DNA of 64,000 nucleotides from assembly GCF_900460065.1 (NCBI RefSeq), contig NZ_UAVD01000024.1, positions 340,322-404,321 on the forward strand, in the 5' to 3' direction. The DNA comes from Streptomyces griseus (GTDB lineage Bacteria > Actinomycetota > Actinomycetes > Streptomycetales > Streptomycetaceae). Below, piece after piece: positions 1 through 8,070 of this stretch; within the stretch, counting starts at the first letter, position 1; every line of letters begins with the position of its first letter. The notes beneath the pieces were generated by a model, which was not told where the DNA came from, made no database searches, and worked only from the letters and a program-made list of their open reading frames with translations. The position numbers and the translations under genes were made by a program.

Positions 1-217
1 TCGCGAAGCCGAGCATCGCCTCACCGTCCTCGGTGAGGTCGACCCGATGGGTGTCCCGGGTGAACAGCTGCCGCCCCGCCGCCCCCTCCAGCCGCCGCAC
101 GTGCTGGCTGACCGTGGACTGGCGGATCCCGAGCCTGCGCGCGGCCTGGGTGAAGCTCAGGGTCTGGGCCACGGCGAGGAAGGTCCGCAGGTGGGTGGGG
201 TCGTACGGGGCGTCCAT
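1..217 (-). CDS. LysR-family transcriptional regulator, N-terminal part (runs off window)
   Basis: Only the first 72 codons are present; the gene continues past the left edge. The start is ATG at 217. The N-terminus is a canonical LysR winged helix-turn-helix: it begins MDAPYDPTHLRTFLAVAQ, then has the TQAARRLGIRQSTVSQHVRR helix-turn-helix at about residues 20-40, and LFTRDTHRVDLTEDG for the wing. The gene is divergent from the transporter at 436, with a 218-bp shared control region, the usual arrangement in which a LysR protein controls its neighbour. The effector-binding domain is outside the window, so the ligand cannot be judged. Confidence 0.9.
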   Translation of the reverse strand, partial: MDAPYDPTHLRTFLAVAQTLSFTQAARRLGIRQSTVSQHVRRLEGAAGRQLFTRDTHRVDLTEDGEAMLGFA

Positions 218-308
218 GGGCCCACGTTATCGGGATCGGTGATGACAGTCAGAGCGGTATACGTGATTCCCGATGAGGCCGATCGGGAGCAGGATGGACG
301 TCGACCCC

Positions 309-376
309 GGGCCGCGCCCGAGCCCCTGGGCCGCGCCCGAGCCCCTGGGCCGCGCCCGAGCCCCCCGGGCCGCGCG
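309..376. repeat. 19-bp tandem repeat, three copies plus a partial fourth
   Basis: Units of 19 bp beginning gggccgcgcccgagccc lie at 309-327, 328-346 and 347-365; the third differs at its last base. A partial unit follows from 367. The array sits between the divergent LysR and transporter promoters, about 60 bp before the transporter start. It looks like slipped-strand expansion; no function is evident. Confidence 0.85.
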
Positions 377-435
377 CGCACGCCCGGATTGCTGTCCGCC
401 CGGCACGGCGGGCCGACCCCTGGAGACCCGATCAG

Positions 436-1479
436 ATGACCCGCCGCATCCCGAGACCGCCGTCCTGGCTGCCGGTCGACGCCTACATCCTGGCGCTGGC
501 GGCGACCGTGGCCCTCGCGGCGCTGCTGCCCGCCCGGGGAACCGCCGCCGACGTGGCGGGCGGGGCCTCCACCGGCGCGGTCTCCCTGCTGTTCTTCCTC
601 TACGGGGCGCGGCTCTCCACGGCCGAGGCGCTGGACGGCCTCAAGCACTGGCGACTCCACCTCACCGTCCTGGCCTGCACCTTCGTCGTCTTCCCGCTGC
701 TGGGGCTGGCGAGCGGCGGGCTGGTGCCGTACGTGCTGACGCCCGAGCTCCAGGCGGGCTTCCTCTTCCTGTGCCTGGTCCCCTCGACGATCCAGTCCTC
801 CATCGCCTTCACCTCGATCGCCCGGGGCAACGTGCCCGCCGCGATCTGCGCCGGGTCCTTCTCCAGCCTCGCCGGGATCCTCGTGACCCCACTGCTCGCC
901 GCCCTGCTGCTCGGTTCGACCGGGGGCGGGTTCTCGGCGGACGCGCTGGTGAAGATCGTGCTCCAACTGCTCGTCCCGTTCCTCGCCGGACAGCTGCTGC
1001 GCCGCTGGGTCGGCGGTTTCCTCACCCGGCACAAGAGGGTTCTCGGCCTGGTCGACCGGGGGTCGATCCTGCTCGTCGTCTACACCGCGTTCAGCGAGGG
1101 GATGGTCGCCGGCGTCTGGCACCGGATCACCCCCGCCCGGCTCGGCGCGCTGCTCGCCGCCGAGGCGGTCCTGCTGGCGCTGATGCTCACCCTGAGCTGG
1201 TACGGGGCGCGGCGGCTCGGCTTCGACCGGGCGGACCGGATCGCCATCCAGTTCGCCGGTTCGAAGAAGAGTCTGGCGGCCGGGCTGCCGATGGCGACCG
1301 TGATCTTCGGTGCGCACGCGAGCCTCGCCGTGCTGCCGCTGATGGTCTTCCACCAGATGCAGCTGATGGTCTGCGCGGTGATCGCCAAACGCCGCGCCCG
1401 CGACCCCGAGCCGCCGCCGGACCCGGCTGATTCCGCTTCCGGGGCGCTGTCGGACCCAGCGGTTACGGTGGGCCGGTAG
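436..1479 (+). CDS. Bile acid:sodium symporter family protein (BASS, YfeH/PSB type)
   Basis: A 347-residue integral membrane protein with about ten hydrophobic segments spread over residues 15-325, the usual size and topology for the 10-TM BASS fold. Family features include FLYGARLS near residue 53, PSTIQSSIAFTSIARGN near 116-132 (first crossover region), and QFAGSKKSLAAGLPMA near 270-286 (second crossover region). These match YfeH-like bacterial members rather than animal bile-acid carriers. Substrates of this subfamily are mostly unknown organic anions. A ggagacc ribosome binding site lies 7-14 bases before the ATG. The divergent LysR gene is the probable regulator. The stop codon lies inside a short tandem repeat. 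Confidence 0.85.
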   Translation: MTRRIPRPPSWLPVDAYILALAATVALAALLPARGTAADVAGGASTGAVSLLFFLYGARLSTAEALDGLKHWRLHLTVLACTFVVFPLLGLASGGLVPYVLTPELQAGFLFLCLVPSTIQSSIAFTSIARGNVPAAICAGSFSSLAGILVTPLLAALLLGSTGGGFSADALVKIVLQLLVPFLAGQLLRRWVGGFLTRHKRVLGLVDRGSILLVVYTAFSEGMVAGVWHRITPARLGALLAAEAVLLALMLTLSWYGARRLGFDRADRIAIQFAGSKKSLAAGLPMATVIFGAHASLAVLPLMVFHQMQLMVCAVIAKRRARDPEPPPDPADSASGALSDPAVTVGR

Positions 1480-1500
1480 CCGGTAGCCGGTAGCCGGTAG
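1473..1500. repeat. Four perfect 7-bp tandem repeats (ccggtag)
   Basis: Four uninterrupted copies of ccggtag span 1473-1500. The first contains the TAG stop of the symporter gene, and the array ends 19 bases before the start of the small HhH gene. It is a simple sequence repeat whose copy number may vary between strains. Confidence 0.9.
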
Positions 1501-1519
1501 CCGACAGCGAGGAAGCGCC

Positions 1520-1735
1520 ATGAGTGACGAACCCGGTACGCCCGCCGACGACTTTCCGCACGGGGCGGGCCATCCCGCCCGGGGCGCCCTGCGGGCGGCG
1601 GGCTACACCCGCCTCGCCCAGCTCACGACCGTGACCGCGGCGGAGGTGCTCGCGCTGCACGGGGTCGGCCCGAAGGCGATCGGGGTCCTGCGCGAAGCGC
1701 TGGCCGCCGAGGGGCTGGCCTTCGCGGGGGAGTGA
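1520..1735 (+). CDS. Small helix-hairpin-helix DNA-binding protein
   Basis: A 71-residue protein. Residues about 25-66 (ARGALRAAGYTRLAQL, then ALHGVGPKAIGVLREAL) form a helix-hairpin-helix domain like the C-terminal domain of RNA polymerase alpha and the short HhH proteins common in Streptomyces. The central hairpin LHGVGPKAI is the nonspecific DNA-contacting element. A gaggaag ribosome binding site precedes the ATG. It follows the symporter by 40 bp and may be cotranscribed. The exact role is unknown. Confidence 0.75.
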   Translation: MSDEPGTPADDFPHGAGHPARGALRAAGYTRLAQLTTVTAAEVLALHGVGPKAIGVLREALAAEGLAFAGE

Positions 1736-1740
1736 GGCCG

Positions 1741-1771
1741 GTGCGCCCCGGGTCTTCCGGCCGGAGCGCAC
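1741..1771. terminator. Probable bidirectional terminator hairpin
   Basis: The arms gtgcgccccgg (1741-1751) and ccggagcgcac (1761-1771) pair in 10 of 11 positions around a 9-base loop. It lies between the convergent HhH and fdhD genes. There is no T tract, as is normal in Streptomyces. Confidence 0.5.
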
Positions 1772-1783
1772 CCCCGGCGCGCC

Positions 1784-2632
1784 TCAGCCCCGGCGTACCG
1801 CCGCCTCCAACGCGATCCGGTGCTCACCGGCGTACACGTTCATCGAGGGGCCGCGCAGGAAGCCGACCAGCGTCAGTCCGCTCTCCGCCGCCAGGTCCAC
1901 GGCCAGCGACGAGGGCGCCGAGACCGCCGCGAGCACCGGGATCCCCGCCATCACGGCCTTCTGCGCCAGCTCGAACGAGGCCCGCCCCGACACCAGCAGA
2001 ACGGCCCGCGACAGGGGCAGCCGGTGGTCCGTCAGCGCCCGGCCCACCAGCTTGTCGACCGCGTTGTGCCGGCCGACGTCCTCGCGGACGTCCAGAAGCT
2101 CGCCCTCCTCGGAGAACAGGGCGGCCGCGTGCAGGCCCCCTGTCCGGTCGAACACCCGCTGCGCGGCCCGCAACCGGTCCGGGAGGGCGGACAGCAGCTC
2201 CGGAGTCACCCGCACCGGGGGAGCGTCGGACACCGGGTGCCGGGTCGTGGTGCGTACCGCGTCCAGGCTGGCCTTGCCGCACAGGCCGCACGAGGAGGTG
2301 GTGTAGACGTTCCGCTCCAGGGTGATGTCGGGGACCCGGACCCCGGGCGCGAGCTTCACGTCCACCACGTTGTAGCTGTTCACCCCGTCCGCCGTCGCCC
2401 CGGCGCAGTAGACGATCGACTGCACCTCGTCCGCCTCGGCGATCACCCCCTCGCTGACGAGGAAGCCCGCCGCCAGTGCGAAATCGTCGCCCGGCGTACG
2501 CATGGTGATGGCCAGCGGCCGGCCGTTCAGGCGGATCTCCAGAGGCTCCTCCGCCACCAGGGTGTCCGCGCGGGAGGAGACGGCACCGTCGCGGATGCGG
2601 AGGGTGCGGCGGCGCTCGGTGGCCCGTCCCAT
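1784..2632 (-). CDS. fdhD: Formate dehydrogenase accessory sulfurtransferase FdhD
   Basis: A 282-residue protein of normal FdhD length. FdhD passes sulfur from a cysteine desulfurase to the molybdenum (bis-MGD) cofactor of formate dehydrogenases, which makes them active. The catalytic CxxC loop is visible as [16 protein letters not shown] at about residues 108-123. Other family blocks are [19 protein letters not shown] near 45-63, [13 protein letters not shown] near 160, [13 protein letters not shown] near 182, and [20 protein letters not shown] near 207. The start chosen is ATG at 2632, which gives the family N-terminus; an in-frame ATG at 2740 would add 36 arginine-rich residues. No formate dehydrogenase gene lies in the window. 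Confidence 0.95.
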   Translation of the reverse strand: MGRATERRRTLRIRDGAVSSRADTLVAEEPLEIRLNGRPLAITMRTPGDDFALAAGFLVSEGVIAEADEVQSIVYCAGATADGVNSYNVVDVKLAPGVRVPDITLERNVYTTSSCGLCGKASLDAVRTTTRHPVSDAPPVRVTPELLSALPDRLRAAQRVFDRTGGLHAAALFSEEGELLDVREDVGRHNAVDKLVGRALTDHRLPLSRAVLLVSGRASFELAQKAVMAGIPVLAAVSAPSSLAVDLAAESGLTLVGFLRGPSMNVYAGEHRIALEAAVRRG

Positions 2633-2876
2633 GGATGTGAACCCCGATTCTGTCCGTGTGCGATGGCTTCTGTCCGGGTGGGCGAAGCCGGAACCCGTCC
2701 CCGTCATTGTCCGGCACCCGCACCGGCGTGTCGCCGCCACGGCCGCACCACGCTGACCAGGCTGTTGTCAATGCTCCAACGTGTGGGCCGGTTTCCTGTG
2801 GGATCACGTGCCCCCGTACCCGGCGGTAGCGACCAAGACTGGATGTTTCCTGCCCCACCCGACGATGGGAACCCGT

Positions 2877-3836
2877 ATGACCGGCTCACGTGTCGTGGCG
2901 CTCGGCCACTACCAGCCCGCCAAGGTGCTCACCAACGACGACCTGGCGGCCATGGTCGACACGAGCGACGAGTGGATCACCAGCAGGGTCGGCATCAAGA
3001 CCCGCCATGTGGGTGGCCCGGACGAGCCGGTGGACGAGATGGCCGCGCACGCGGGAGCCAAGGCGCTGGCCGCGGCCGGGCTGGCGCCCTCGGACATCGA
3101 TCTGGTCCTGGTCGCCACCTCCACCGCGATCGACCGGTCCCCGAGCATGTCCGCGCGGGTCGCGGCGCGGCTCGGCATGGGCTCGCCGGCCGTGATGGAC
3201 ATCAACGTGGTGTGCTCCGGCTTCACGCACGCGCTGGCCACCGCCGACCACACGATCCGGGCCGGAGCGGCGAGCCGGGCGCTGGTCATCGGCGCCGACA
3301 AGATGGCCGACATCGCGGACTGGACCGACCGCTCCACCTGCGTCCTGCTCGGCGACGGCGCGGGCGCGGCCGTCGTCACCGCCGACCCGGCGGCCCCCGG
3401 GGCCCCCGGCGGGCCCGGCATCGGACCGGTGCTGTGGGGCTCCGTGCCGGAGATGGGCAACGCGGTCCGGATCGAGGGAACGCCGCCGCGCTTCGCGCAG
3501 GAGGGCCAGTCCGTCTACCGCTGGGCCACCACCCAGCTCCCCCCGATCGCCCGCCGGGTCTGCGAGAAGGCCGGCATCGCCCCGGAGGACCTGGCGGCCG
3601 TCGTCCTGCACCAGGCCAATCTGCGGATCATCGAGCCGGTCGCCCGGAAGATCGGCGCGGTCAACGCCGTCATCGCCCGCGACGTGGTGGACTCCGGCAA
3701 CACCTCGGCCGCCTCCATCCCGATGGCCCTGTCCAAGCTGGTCGAGCGCGGCGAGGTCGCCTCCGGCGCGCCCGTCCTCCTCTTCGGATTCGGCGGGAAC
3801 CTCTCCTACGCGGGTCAGGTCATCCGCTGCCCGTGA
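2877..3836 (+). CDS. 3-oxoacyl-[acyl-carrier-protein] synthase III family protein (FabH-like)
   Basis: A 319-residue thiolase-fold condensing enzyme. The catalytic triad is complete: Cys113 in DINVVCSGFTHAL, His in AVVLHQANLRIIE (about residue 245), and Asn in DSGNTSAASIP (about residue 275). FabH enzymes condense an acyl-CoA starter with malonyl-ACP to open fatty-acid or polyketide synthesis. The gene stands alone, with no fabD, acpP or fabF beside it, so it is probably a secondary FabH or ketosynthase-III-like protein rather than the housekeeping one. ATG 2877 was chosen because MTGSRVVALGHYQPAKVLTN is the family N-terminus; an in-frame ATG at 2865 is possible. Confidence 0.85.
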   Translation: MTGSRVVALGHYQPAKVLTNDDLAAMVDTSDEWITSRVGIKTRHVGGPDEPVDEMAAHAGAKALAAAGLAPSDIDLVLVATSTAIDRSPSMSARVAARLGMGSPAVMDINVVCSGFTHALATADHTIRAGAASRALVIGADKMADIADWTDRSTCVLLGDGAGAAVVTADPAAPGAPGGPGIGPVLWGSVPEMGNAVRIEGTPPRFAQEGQSVYRWATTQLPPIARRVCEKAGIAPEDLAAVVLHQANLRIIEPVARKIGAVNAVIARDVVDSGNTSAASIPMALSKLVERGEVASGAPVLLFGFGGNLSYAGQVIRCP

Positions 3837-3888
3837 CGCCCTCCCCGGCGTCCGCGTGAGCGCCGACCGAGGACCTTTGTCCTGAGTG

Positions 3889-3928
3889 TGGAGAAAGTTG
3901 GAGCGGATTCCTGCGCAACTTCTTCCCA
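3889..3928. promoter_or_regulatory. Imperfect inverted repeat upstream of the ROK gene (candidate operator)
   Basis: The arms tggagaaagttg (3889-3900) and caacttcttccca (3916-3928) are near-complementary around a 15-base spacer; the core is aagttg/caactt. It sits 70-110 bp before the ROK regulator start, where an autoregulatory operator would be expected. Binding is inferred only. Confidence 0.4.
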
Positions 3929-3997
3929 CTCCGGGCAAGCGCTGCTACGTTCCCCTCGAAAGCCCGACGGACTGGCCGATGTGGCGGGGAGGGACGC

Positions 3998-5188
3998 GTG
4001 AGACGCATGACGGCACGACCCGCGAACGCGCATCAGGCGCGGCTGCTCCGGCTGCTGCGCGACGGGGGCCCCAACTCCCGTGCGCAACTGGGCGATCAGG
4101 TCGATCTGTCGCGCTCGAAGCTCGCCGTCGAGGTGGACCGGCTGCTGGAGACCGGCCTGGTGGTCGCCGACGGACTCGCCGCGTCGCGCGGCGGGCGCCG
4201 CTCGCACAACATCAGGCTCGCTCCCGAACTGCGGTTCCTCGGGGTCGACATCGGCGCCACCTCGATCGACGTGGCCGTCACCAACGCGGAGCTGGAGGTC
4301 CTGGGACACCTCAACCACCCGATGGACGTGCGCGAGGGCCCCGTCGCCGTCTTCGAACAGGTGCTGTCGCTGGCCGCCAAGCTGCGGGCCTCCGGGCTCG
4401 CGGAGGGCTTCGACGGCGCGGGCATCGGGGTCCCCGGCCCCGTCCGCTTCCCCGAGGGCGTGCCGGTCGCGCCGCCGATCATGCCGGGCTGGGACGGTTT
4501 CCCGGTCCGCGAGGCGCTCAGCCAGGAGCTGGGCTGCCCCGTCATGGTCGACAACGACGTGAACCTCATGGCGATGGGGGAGCAGCACGCGGGCGTGGCC
4601 CGCTCCGTGGGCGACTACCTCTGCGTCAAGATCGGTACGGGCATCGGCTGCGGGATCGTCGTCGGCGGCGAGGTCTACCGGGGTACGACCGGCAGCGCCG
4701 GCGACATCGGGCACATCCAGGTGGACCCGGACGGCCGGGCCTGCGCCTGCGGCAACAAGGGCTGCCTGGAGGCCCACTTCAGCGGCGCCGCCCTCGCCCG
4801 CGACGCGGAGGACGCGGCCCGGGAGGGCCGCTCGCCCGAGCTCGCCGCCCGGCTGGAGGCGGCGGGCCGCCTCACCGCCGCCGACGTGGCCGCGGCCGCC
4901 GCCGCCGGGGACGCCGCCGCGCTCGACCTGATCCGCGAAGGCGGCAATCGGCTCGGCCAGGTGATCGCGAGCCTGGTCAGCTTCTTCAATCCCGGTCTGG
5001 TGGTGATCGGCGGCGGGGTCACCGGCCTCGGTCACAACCTCCTCGCCAGTGTCCGCACCCAGGTCTACAAGCAGTCCCTGCCCCTGGCCACCGGCAACCT
5101 CCCCATCGTGCTGGGCGAACTGGGGCCCACCGCCGGAGTGATCGGCGCGGCCCGGCTCATCAGCGACCACCTCTTCTCACCGGCCTGA
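3998..5188 (+). CDS. ROK-family transcriptional repressor
   Basis: A 396-residue NagC/XylR-type ROK protein. Residues 10-70 form a winged helix (HQARLLRLLRDGGPNSRAQL, then VDLSRSKLAVEVDRLLETGLV). The actin-like sugar-kinase fold follows, with the phosphate loop FLGVDIGATSIDVAVT at about 80-95 and the ROK zinc motif CACGNKGCLEAHFSG at about 247-261. Such repressors sense sugars or sugar phosphates. GTG 3998 has ggggaggga five bases upstream; ATG 4007 is an alternative. The next operon encodes a CUT2 sugar importer on the same strand, its likely target. Confidence 0.9.
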   Translation: MRRMTARPANAHQARLLRLLRDGGPNSRAQLGDQVDLSRSKLAVEVDRLLETGLVVADGLAASRGGRRSHNIRLAPELRFLGVDIGATSIDVAVTNAELEVLGHLNHPMDVREGPVAVFEQVLSLAAKLRASGLAEGFDGAGIGVPGPVRFPEGVPVAPPIMPGWDGFPVREALSQELGCPVMVDNDVNLMAMGEQHAGVARSVGDYLCVKIGTGIGCGIVVGGEVYRGTTGSAGDIGHIQVDPDGRACACGNKGCLEAHFSGAALARDAEDAAREGRSPELAARLEAAGRLTAADVAAAAAAGDAAALDLIREGGNRLGQVIASLVSFFNPGLVVIGGGVTGLGHNLLASVRTQVYKQSLPLATGNLPIVLGELGPTAGVIGAARLISDHLFSPA

Positions 5189-5217
5189 CCCACAGGGCCG
5201 TACGCACCACCGCATTG

Positions 5218-5281
5218 GTCAGGTACCCGGCGCCCGCCCGGTACTAGTCAGGTACTCGTCAGGTCCTCGCTCGTCAGGTAC
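5218..5281. repeat. Four copies of GTCAGGT(A/C)C before the sugar transporter operon
   Basis: Copies lie at 5218-5226, 5247-5255, 5258-5266 (final bases cc instead of ac) and 5273-5281, all in the same orientation, in the 225-bp gap between the ROK repressor and the ABC ATPase. Spacings are 29, 11 and 15 bp. They may be an operator array for the ROK protein or another regulator, or a local duplication. Confidence 0.55.
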
Positions 5282-5413
5282 CAGTCAGCAGCCGTTCGCG
5301 GTGCCGCCGGCTCCACGGCACCTCCAGCCCTGCGCCCTGTCCGCTCACCGGCCCTCCCCGGCCCTCGGCACCCGCCCGAGCAGGGGAGACCCCATTCGCC
5401 GAGGGGATTCGTC

Positions 5414-6937
5414 ATGGCACCAGAACCACCCCTGCTCACCATGTCCGGCATCACCAAGCTCTTTCCGGGCGTCCGTGCCCTGGACGGCGTCGACCTGGAG
5501 GTCCAGGCCGGCGAGGTCCACTGCCTCCTCGGCCAGAACGGCGCCGGCAAGTCCACCCTCATCAAGGTGCTCGCCGGAGCCCACCAGCCCAACGACGGCG
5601 AGATCACCTGGCGCGGCGAGACCGTCCAGCTCAAGTCGCCGATCGCCGCCATGCGCCTGGGCATCGCGACCATCTACCAGGAACTCGACCTGGTCGAGGG
5701 CCTGTCGGTCGCCGAGAACGTCTTCCTCGGCCACGAGCCGACCAGCGCCGGCTTCATCGTCCGTACGGGAGAGGGGCGCGCCGCCGCGCAAGCGCTGCTG
5801 GCCCGCCTCGGGCACCCGGAGATCGACCCCGCCCGGCACGTCGGCGACCTCTCCGCCGCCCAGCAGCAGATCGTCTCCATGGCCCGGGCGCTCTCCCACG
5901 ACGTCCGCCTCATCGTGATGGACGAGCCCTCCGCCGCCCTCGACCCGGACGAGGTCGACAACCTCTTCCGGATCGTCGACGGTCTCACCGCCGACGGGGT
6001 GGCCGTCGTCTACATCTCGCACCGTCTCGAGGAGATCCGCCGCATCGGCGACCGGGTCACCGTCATCAAGGACGGCAGGACCGTGGCCGTCGGACTGCCC
6101 GCCGCCGGCACACCCACCCGCGACATCGTTGCCATGATGACCGGCCGGGACGTCGCCTATGTCTTCCCGCCGCGACCGGAGGAGTCGGCCGCCGCCACCG
6201 CCGAACCCGTGCTCCGGGTCCAGGGCCTCTCCCGCAAGGGCGAGTTCGCCCCCGTGGACCTCGAACTGCGCCCCGGCGAGATCGTCGGACTCGCCGGGCT
6301 CGTCGGCTCGGGCCGCTCGGAGATCCTGGAGACGATCTACGGGGCGCGCAGGGCGAGCACCGGGACCGTCACCGTCGCCGGACAGCGGCTCCGCCCCGGC
6401 AGCGTCCGCGCCGCCGTCGCCGCGGGCATCGGTCTCGCCCCCGAGGAACGCAAGGCGCAGGCGCTGCTGATGACCGAATCGGTCACCCGCAACGTCTCGG
6501 TCTCCTCCCTCTCCCGCTTCGCCCGGATCGGCTGGATCGACCGGGGCGGGGAGCGGAAGGCCGCGCGGGGCGCCACCCGCGAACTGCAGATGCGGCCCGA
6601 CAACCCGGACGCCGCCGTCCGCACCCTCTCCGGCGGCAACCAGCAGAAAGCCGTCCTCGCCCGCTGGCTGCTGCGCGGCTGCCGGGTCCTGCTGCTGGAC
6701 GAACCCACCCGTGGCGTCGACGTCGGCGCGCGCGCCGAGCTCTACGCCGTGATCCGCCGGCTGGCCGACGAAGGCCTCGCCGTCCTGCTCGTCTCCAGCG
6801 AAGTGCCCGAAGTCCTGGGCCTCGCCGACCGGGTGCTGGTCCTCCGTGAGGGCGAGGTGGTCCACACGGCCCCCGCCCAGGAACTCGACGAGCACCGCGT
6901 ACTCGACCTCGTGATGGAAGGGAGCCCGACGCCATGA
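5414..6937 (+). CDS. CUT2-type sugar ABC transporter, ATP-binding protein (double NBD)
   Basis: A 507-residue protein of the RbsA/MglA/XylG type, with two ATPase domains. The first has Walker A GQNGAGKST near residue 40 and Walker B LIVMDEPSAALD near 172. The second has a degenerate Walker A (GLVGSGRSEI near 297), signature LSGGNQQKAVLARWL near 401, and Walker B VLLLDEPTRGVDVGA near 425. The asymmetric second site is normal for this class. A gagggg ribosome binding site precedes ATG 5414. The permease start overlaps its stop by 4 bases. It energises uptake of an unidentified monosaccharide or polyol. Confidence 0.92.
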   Translation: MAPEPPLLTMSGITKLFPGVRALDGVDLEVQAGEVHCLLGQNGAGKSTLIKVLAGAHQPNDGEITWRGETVQLKSPIAAMRLGIATIYQELDLVEGLSVAENVFLGHEPTSAGFIVRTGEGRAAAQALLARLGHPEIDPARHVGDLSAAQQQIVSMARALSHDVRLIVMDEPSAALDPDEVDNLFRIVDGLTADGVAVVYISHRLEEIRRIGDRVTVIKDGRTVAVGLPAAGTPTRDIVAMMTGRDVAYVFPPRPEESAAATAEPVLRVQGLSRKGEFAPVDLELRPGEIVGLAGLVGSGRSEILETIYGARRASTGTVTVAGQRLRPGSVRAAVAAGIGLAPEERKAQALLMTESVTRNVSVSSLSRFARIGWIDRGGERKAARGATRELQMRPDNPDAAVRTLSGGNQQKAVLARWLLRGCRVLLLDEPTRGVDVGARAELYAVIRRLADEGLAVLLVSSEVPEVLGLADRVLVLREGEVVHTAPAQELDEHRVLDLVMEGSPTP

Positions 6938-7986
6938 CACAGCCCGCCCCGTCGGCGCAGCACAACGGGCCGGACAAGGGGACCCTCGCCGGCCCCTCCG
7001 ACGCGCCGCCCCGGAAGCCGGGCGGGGGCACGCCGGCCCTCGGCCTGCGGCTCGACGTCCGGATCCTGTCCCTGCTCGGCGTCCTGGCCGCCCTGGTCCT
7101 GGTCGGCGGCATCACCGAACCGGACGCCTTCCTGGACACCGGGAACCTCCAGCTGATCCTGACCCAGGCGTCCGTCATCGGTGTCGTCACCGTCGGCATG
7201 ACCTTCGTCATCATCAGCGGGGGCATCGACCTCTCCGTCGGCGCCATGGTCGCCCTCGCCTCGGTGTGGGCGACGACCCTGGCCACCCAGGAGTACGGCT
7301 TCGCGGGCATCGCGTTCACCGCGGTCATCGTCGGCCTGGCCGCCGGTCTCGTGAACGGAGTCCTCATCGCGTACGGCGGCATGGTCCCGTTCATCGCGAC
7401 GCTGGCCATGCTCGCCTCGGCGCGCGGACTCGCCCTCCAGATCACCGACGGCAAGACCCAGATCGTCACCGTGGACTCGGTCCTGGACCTCGGGCTCCCC
7501 GACTCCTACATCCTCGGCATCCCGCCGCTGGTCATCATGTTCGCCGTGGTCACCGCCGTCGGCTGGCTCATCCTGAACCGGACCACCTTCGGCCGCCGCA
7601 CCGTCGCCGTCGGCGGCAACGCCGAGGCCGCCCGGCTCGCCGGGATCGACGTCCGACGCCAGCGCCTCTACCTCTACCTGCTGTCCGGGCTCTGCTGCGG
7701 CATCGCCGCCTTCATGCTGATCGTGCTCGCCGGCTCCGGCCAGAACACCAACGGCAACCTGTACGAGCTCGACGCCATCGCCGCCGCGATCATCGGCGGA
7801 ACCCTGCTCAGCGGCGGCCGGGGCACCATCGTCGGCTCCGTCCTCGGCGTCCTGATCTTCACCACGATCACCAACATCTTCGCCCTGAACAACCTCCAGA
7901 GCGACGTCCAGCAGATCGCCAAGGGCGCCATCATCGTCGCCGCCGTCCTCGTCCAGCGCCGCACCATGCGCGGCCGGGAGACCTGA
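6934..7986 (+). CDS. CUT2-type sugar ABC transporter permease
   Basis: A 350-residue RbsC/BPD_transp_2-family permease with about ten membrane segments between residues 45 and 345. Diagnostic stretches are VGMTFVIISGGIDLSVGAM near residue 88, FGRRTVAVGGNAEAARLAGI near 220 (EAA-like coupling loop), and AIAAAIIGGTLLSGGRGT near 285. The first 40 residues are a proline-rich cytoplasmic tail. It is translationally coupled to the ATPase through an ATGA overlap. Confidence 0.92.
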   Translation: MTQPAPSAQHNGPDKGTLAGPSDAPPRKPGGGTPALGLRLDVRILSLLGVLAALVLVGGITEPDAFLDTGNLQLILTQASVIGVVTVGMTFVIISGGIDLSVGAMVALASVWATTLATQEYGFAGIAFTAVIVGLAAGLVNGVLIAYGGMVPFIATLAMLASARGLALQITDGKTQIVTVDSVLDLGLPDSYILGIPPLVIMFAVVTAVGWLILNRTTFGRRTVAVGGNAEAARLAGIDVRRQRLYLYLLSGLCCGIAAFMLIVLAGSGQNTNGNLYELDAIAAAIIGGTLLSGGRGTIVGSVLGVLIFTTITNIFALNNLQSDVQQIAKGAIIVAAVLVQRRTMRGRET

Positions 7987-8070
7987 GGCCCCGGCCACGA
8001 ACGACCCGGGCACCTGAACGCCCCGCCCCCGCACCTCGTACACACCCACCGGATGAAGGGTCAGACCGCC

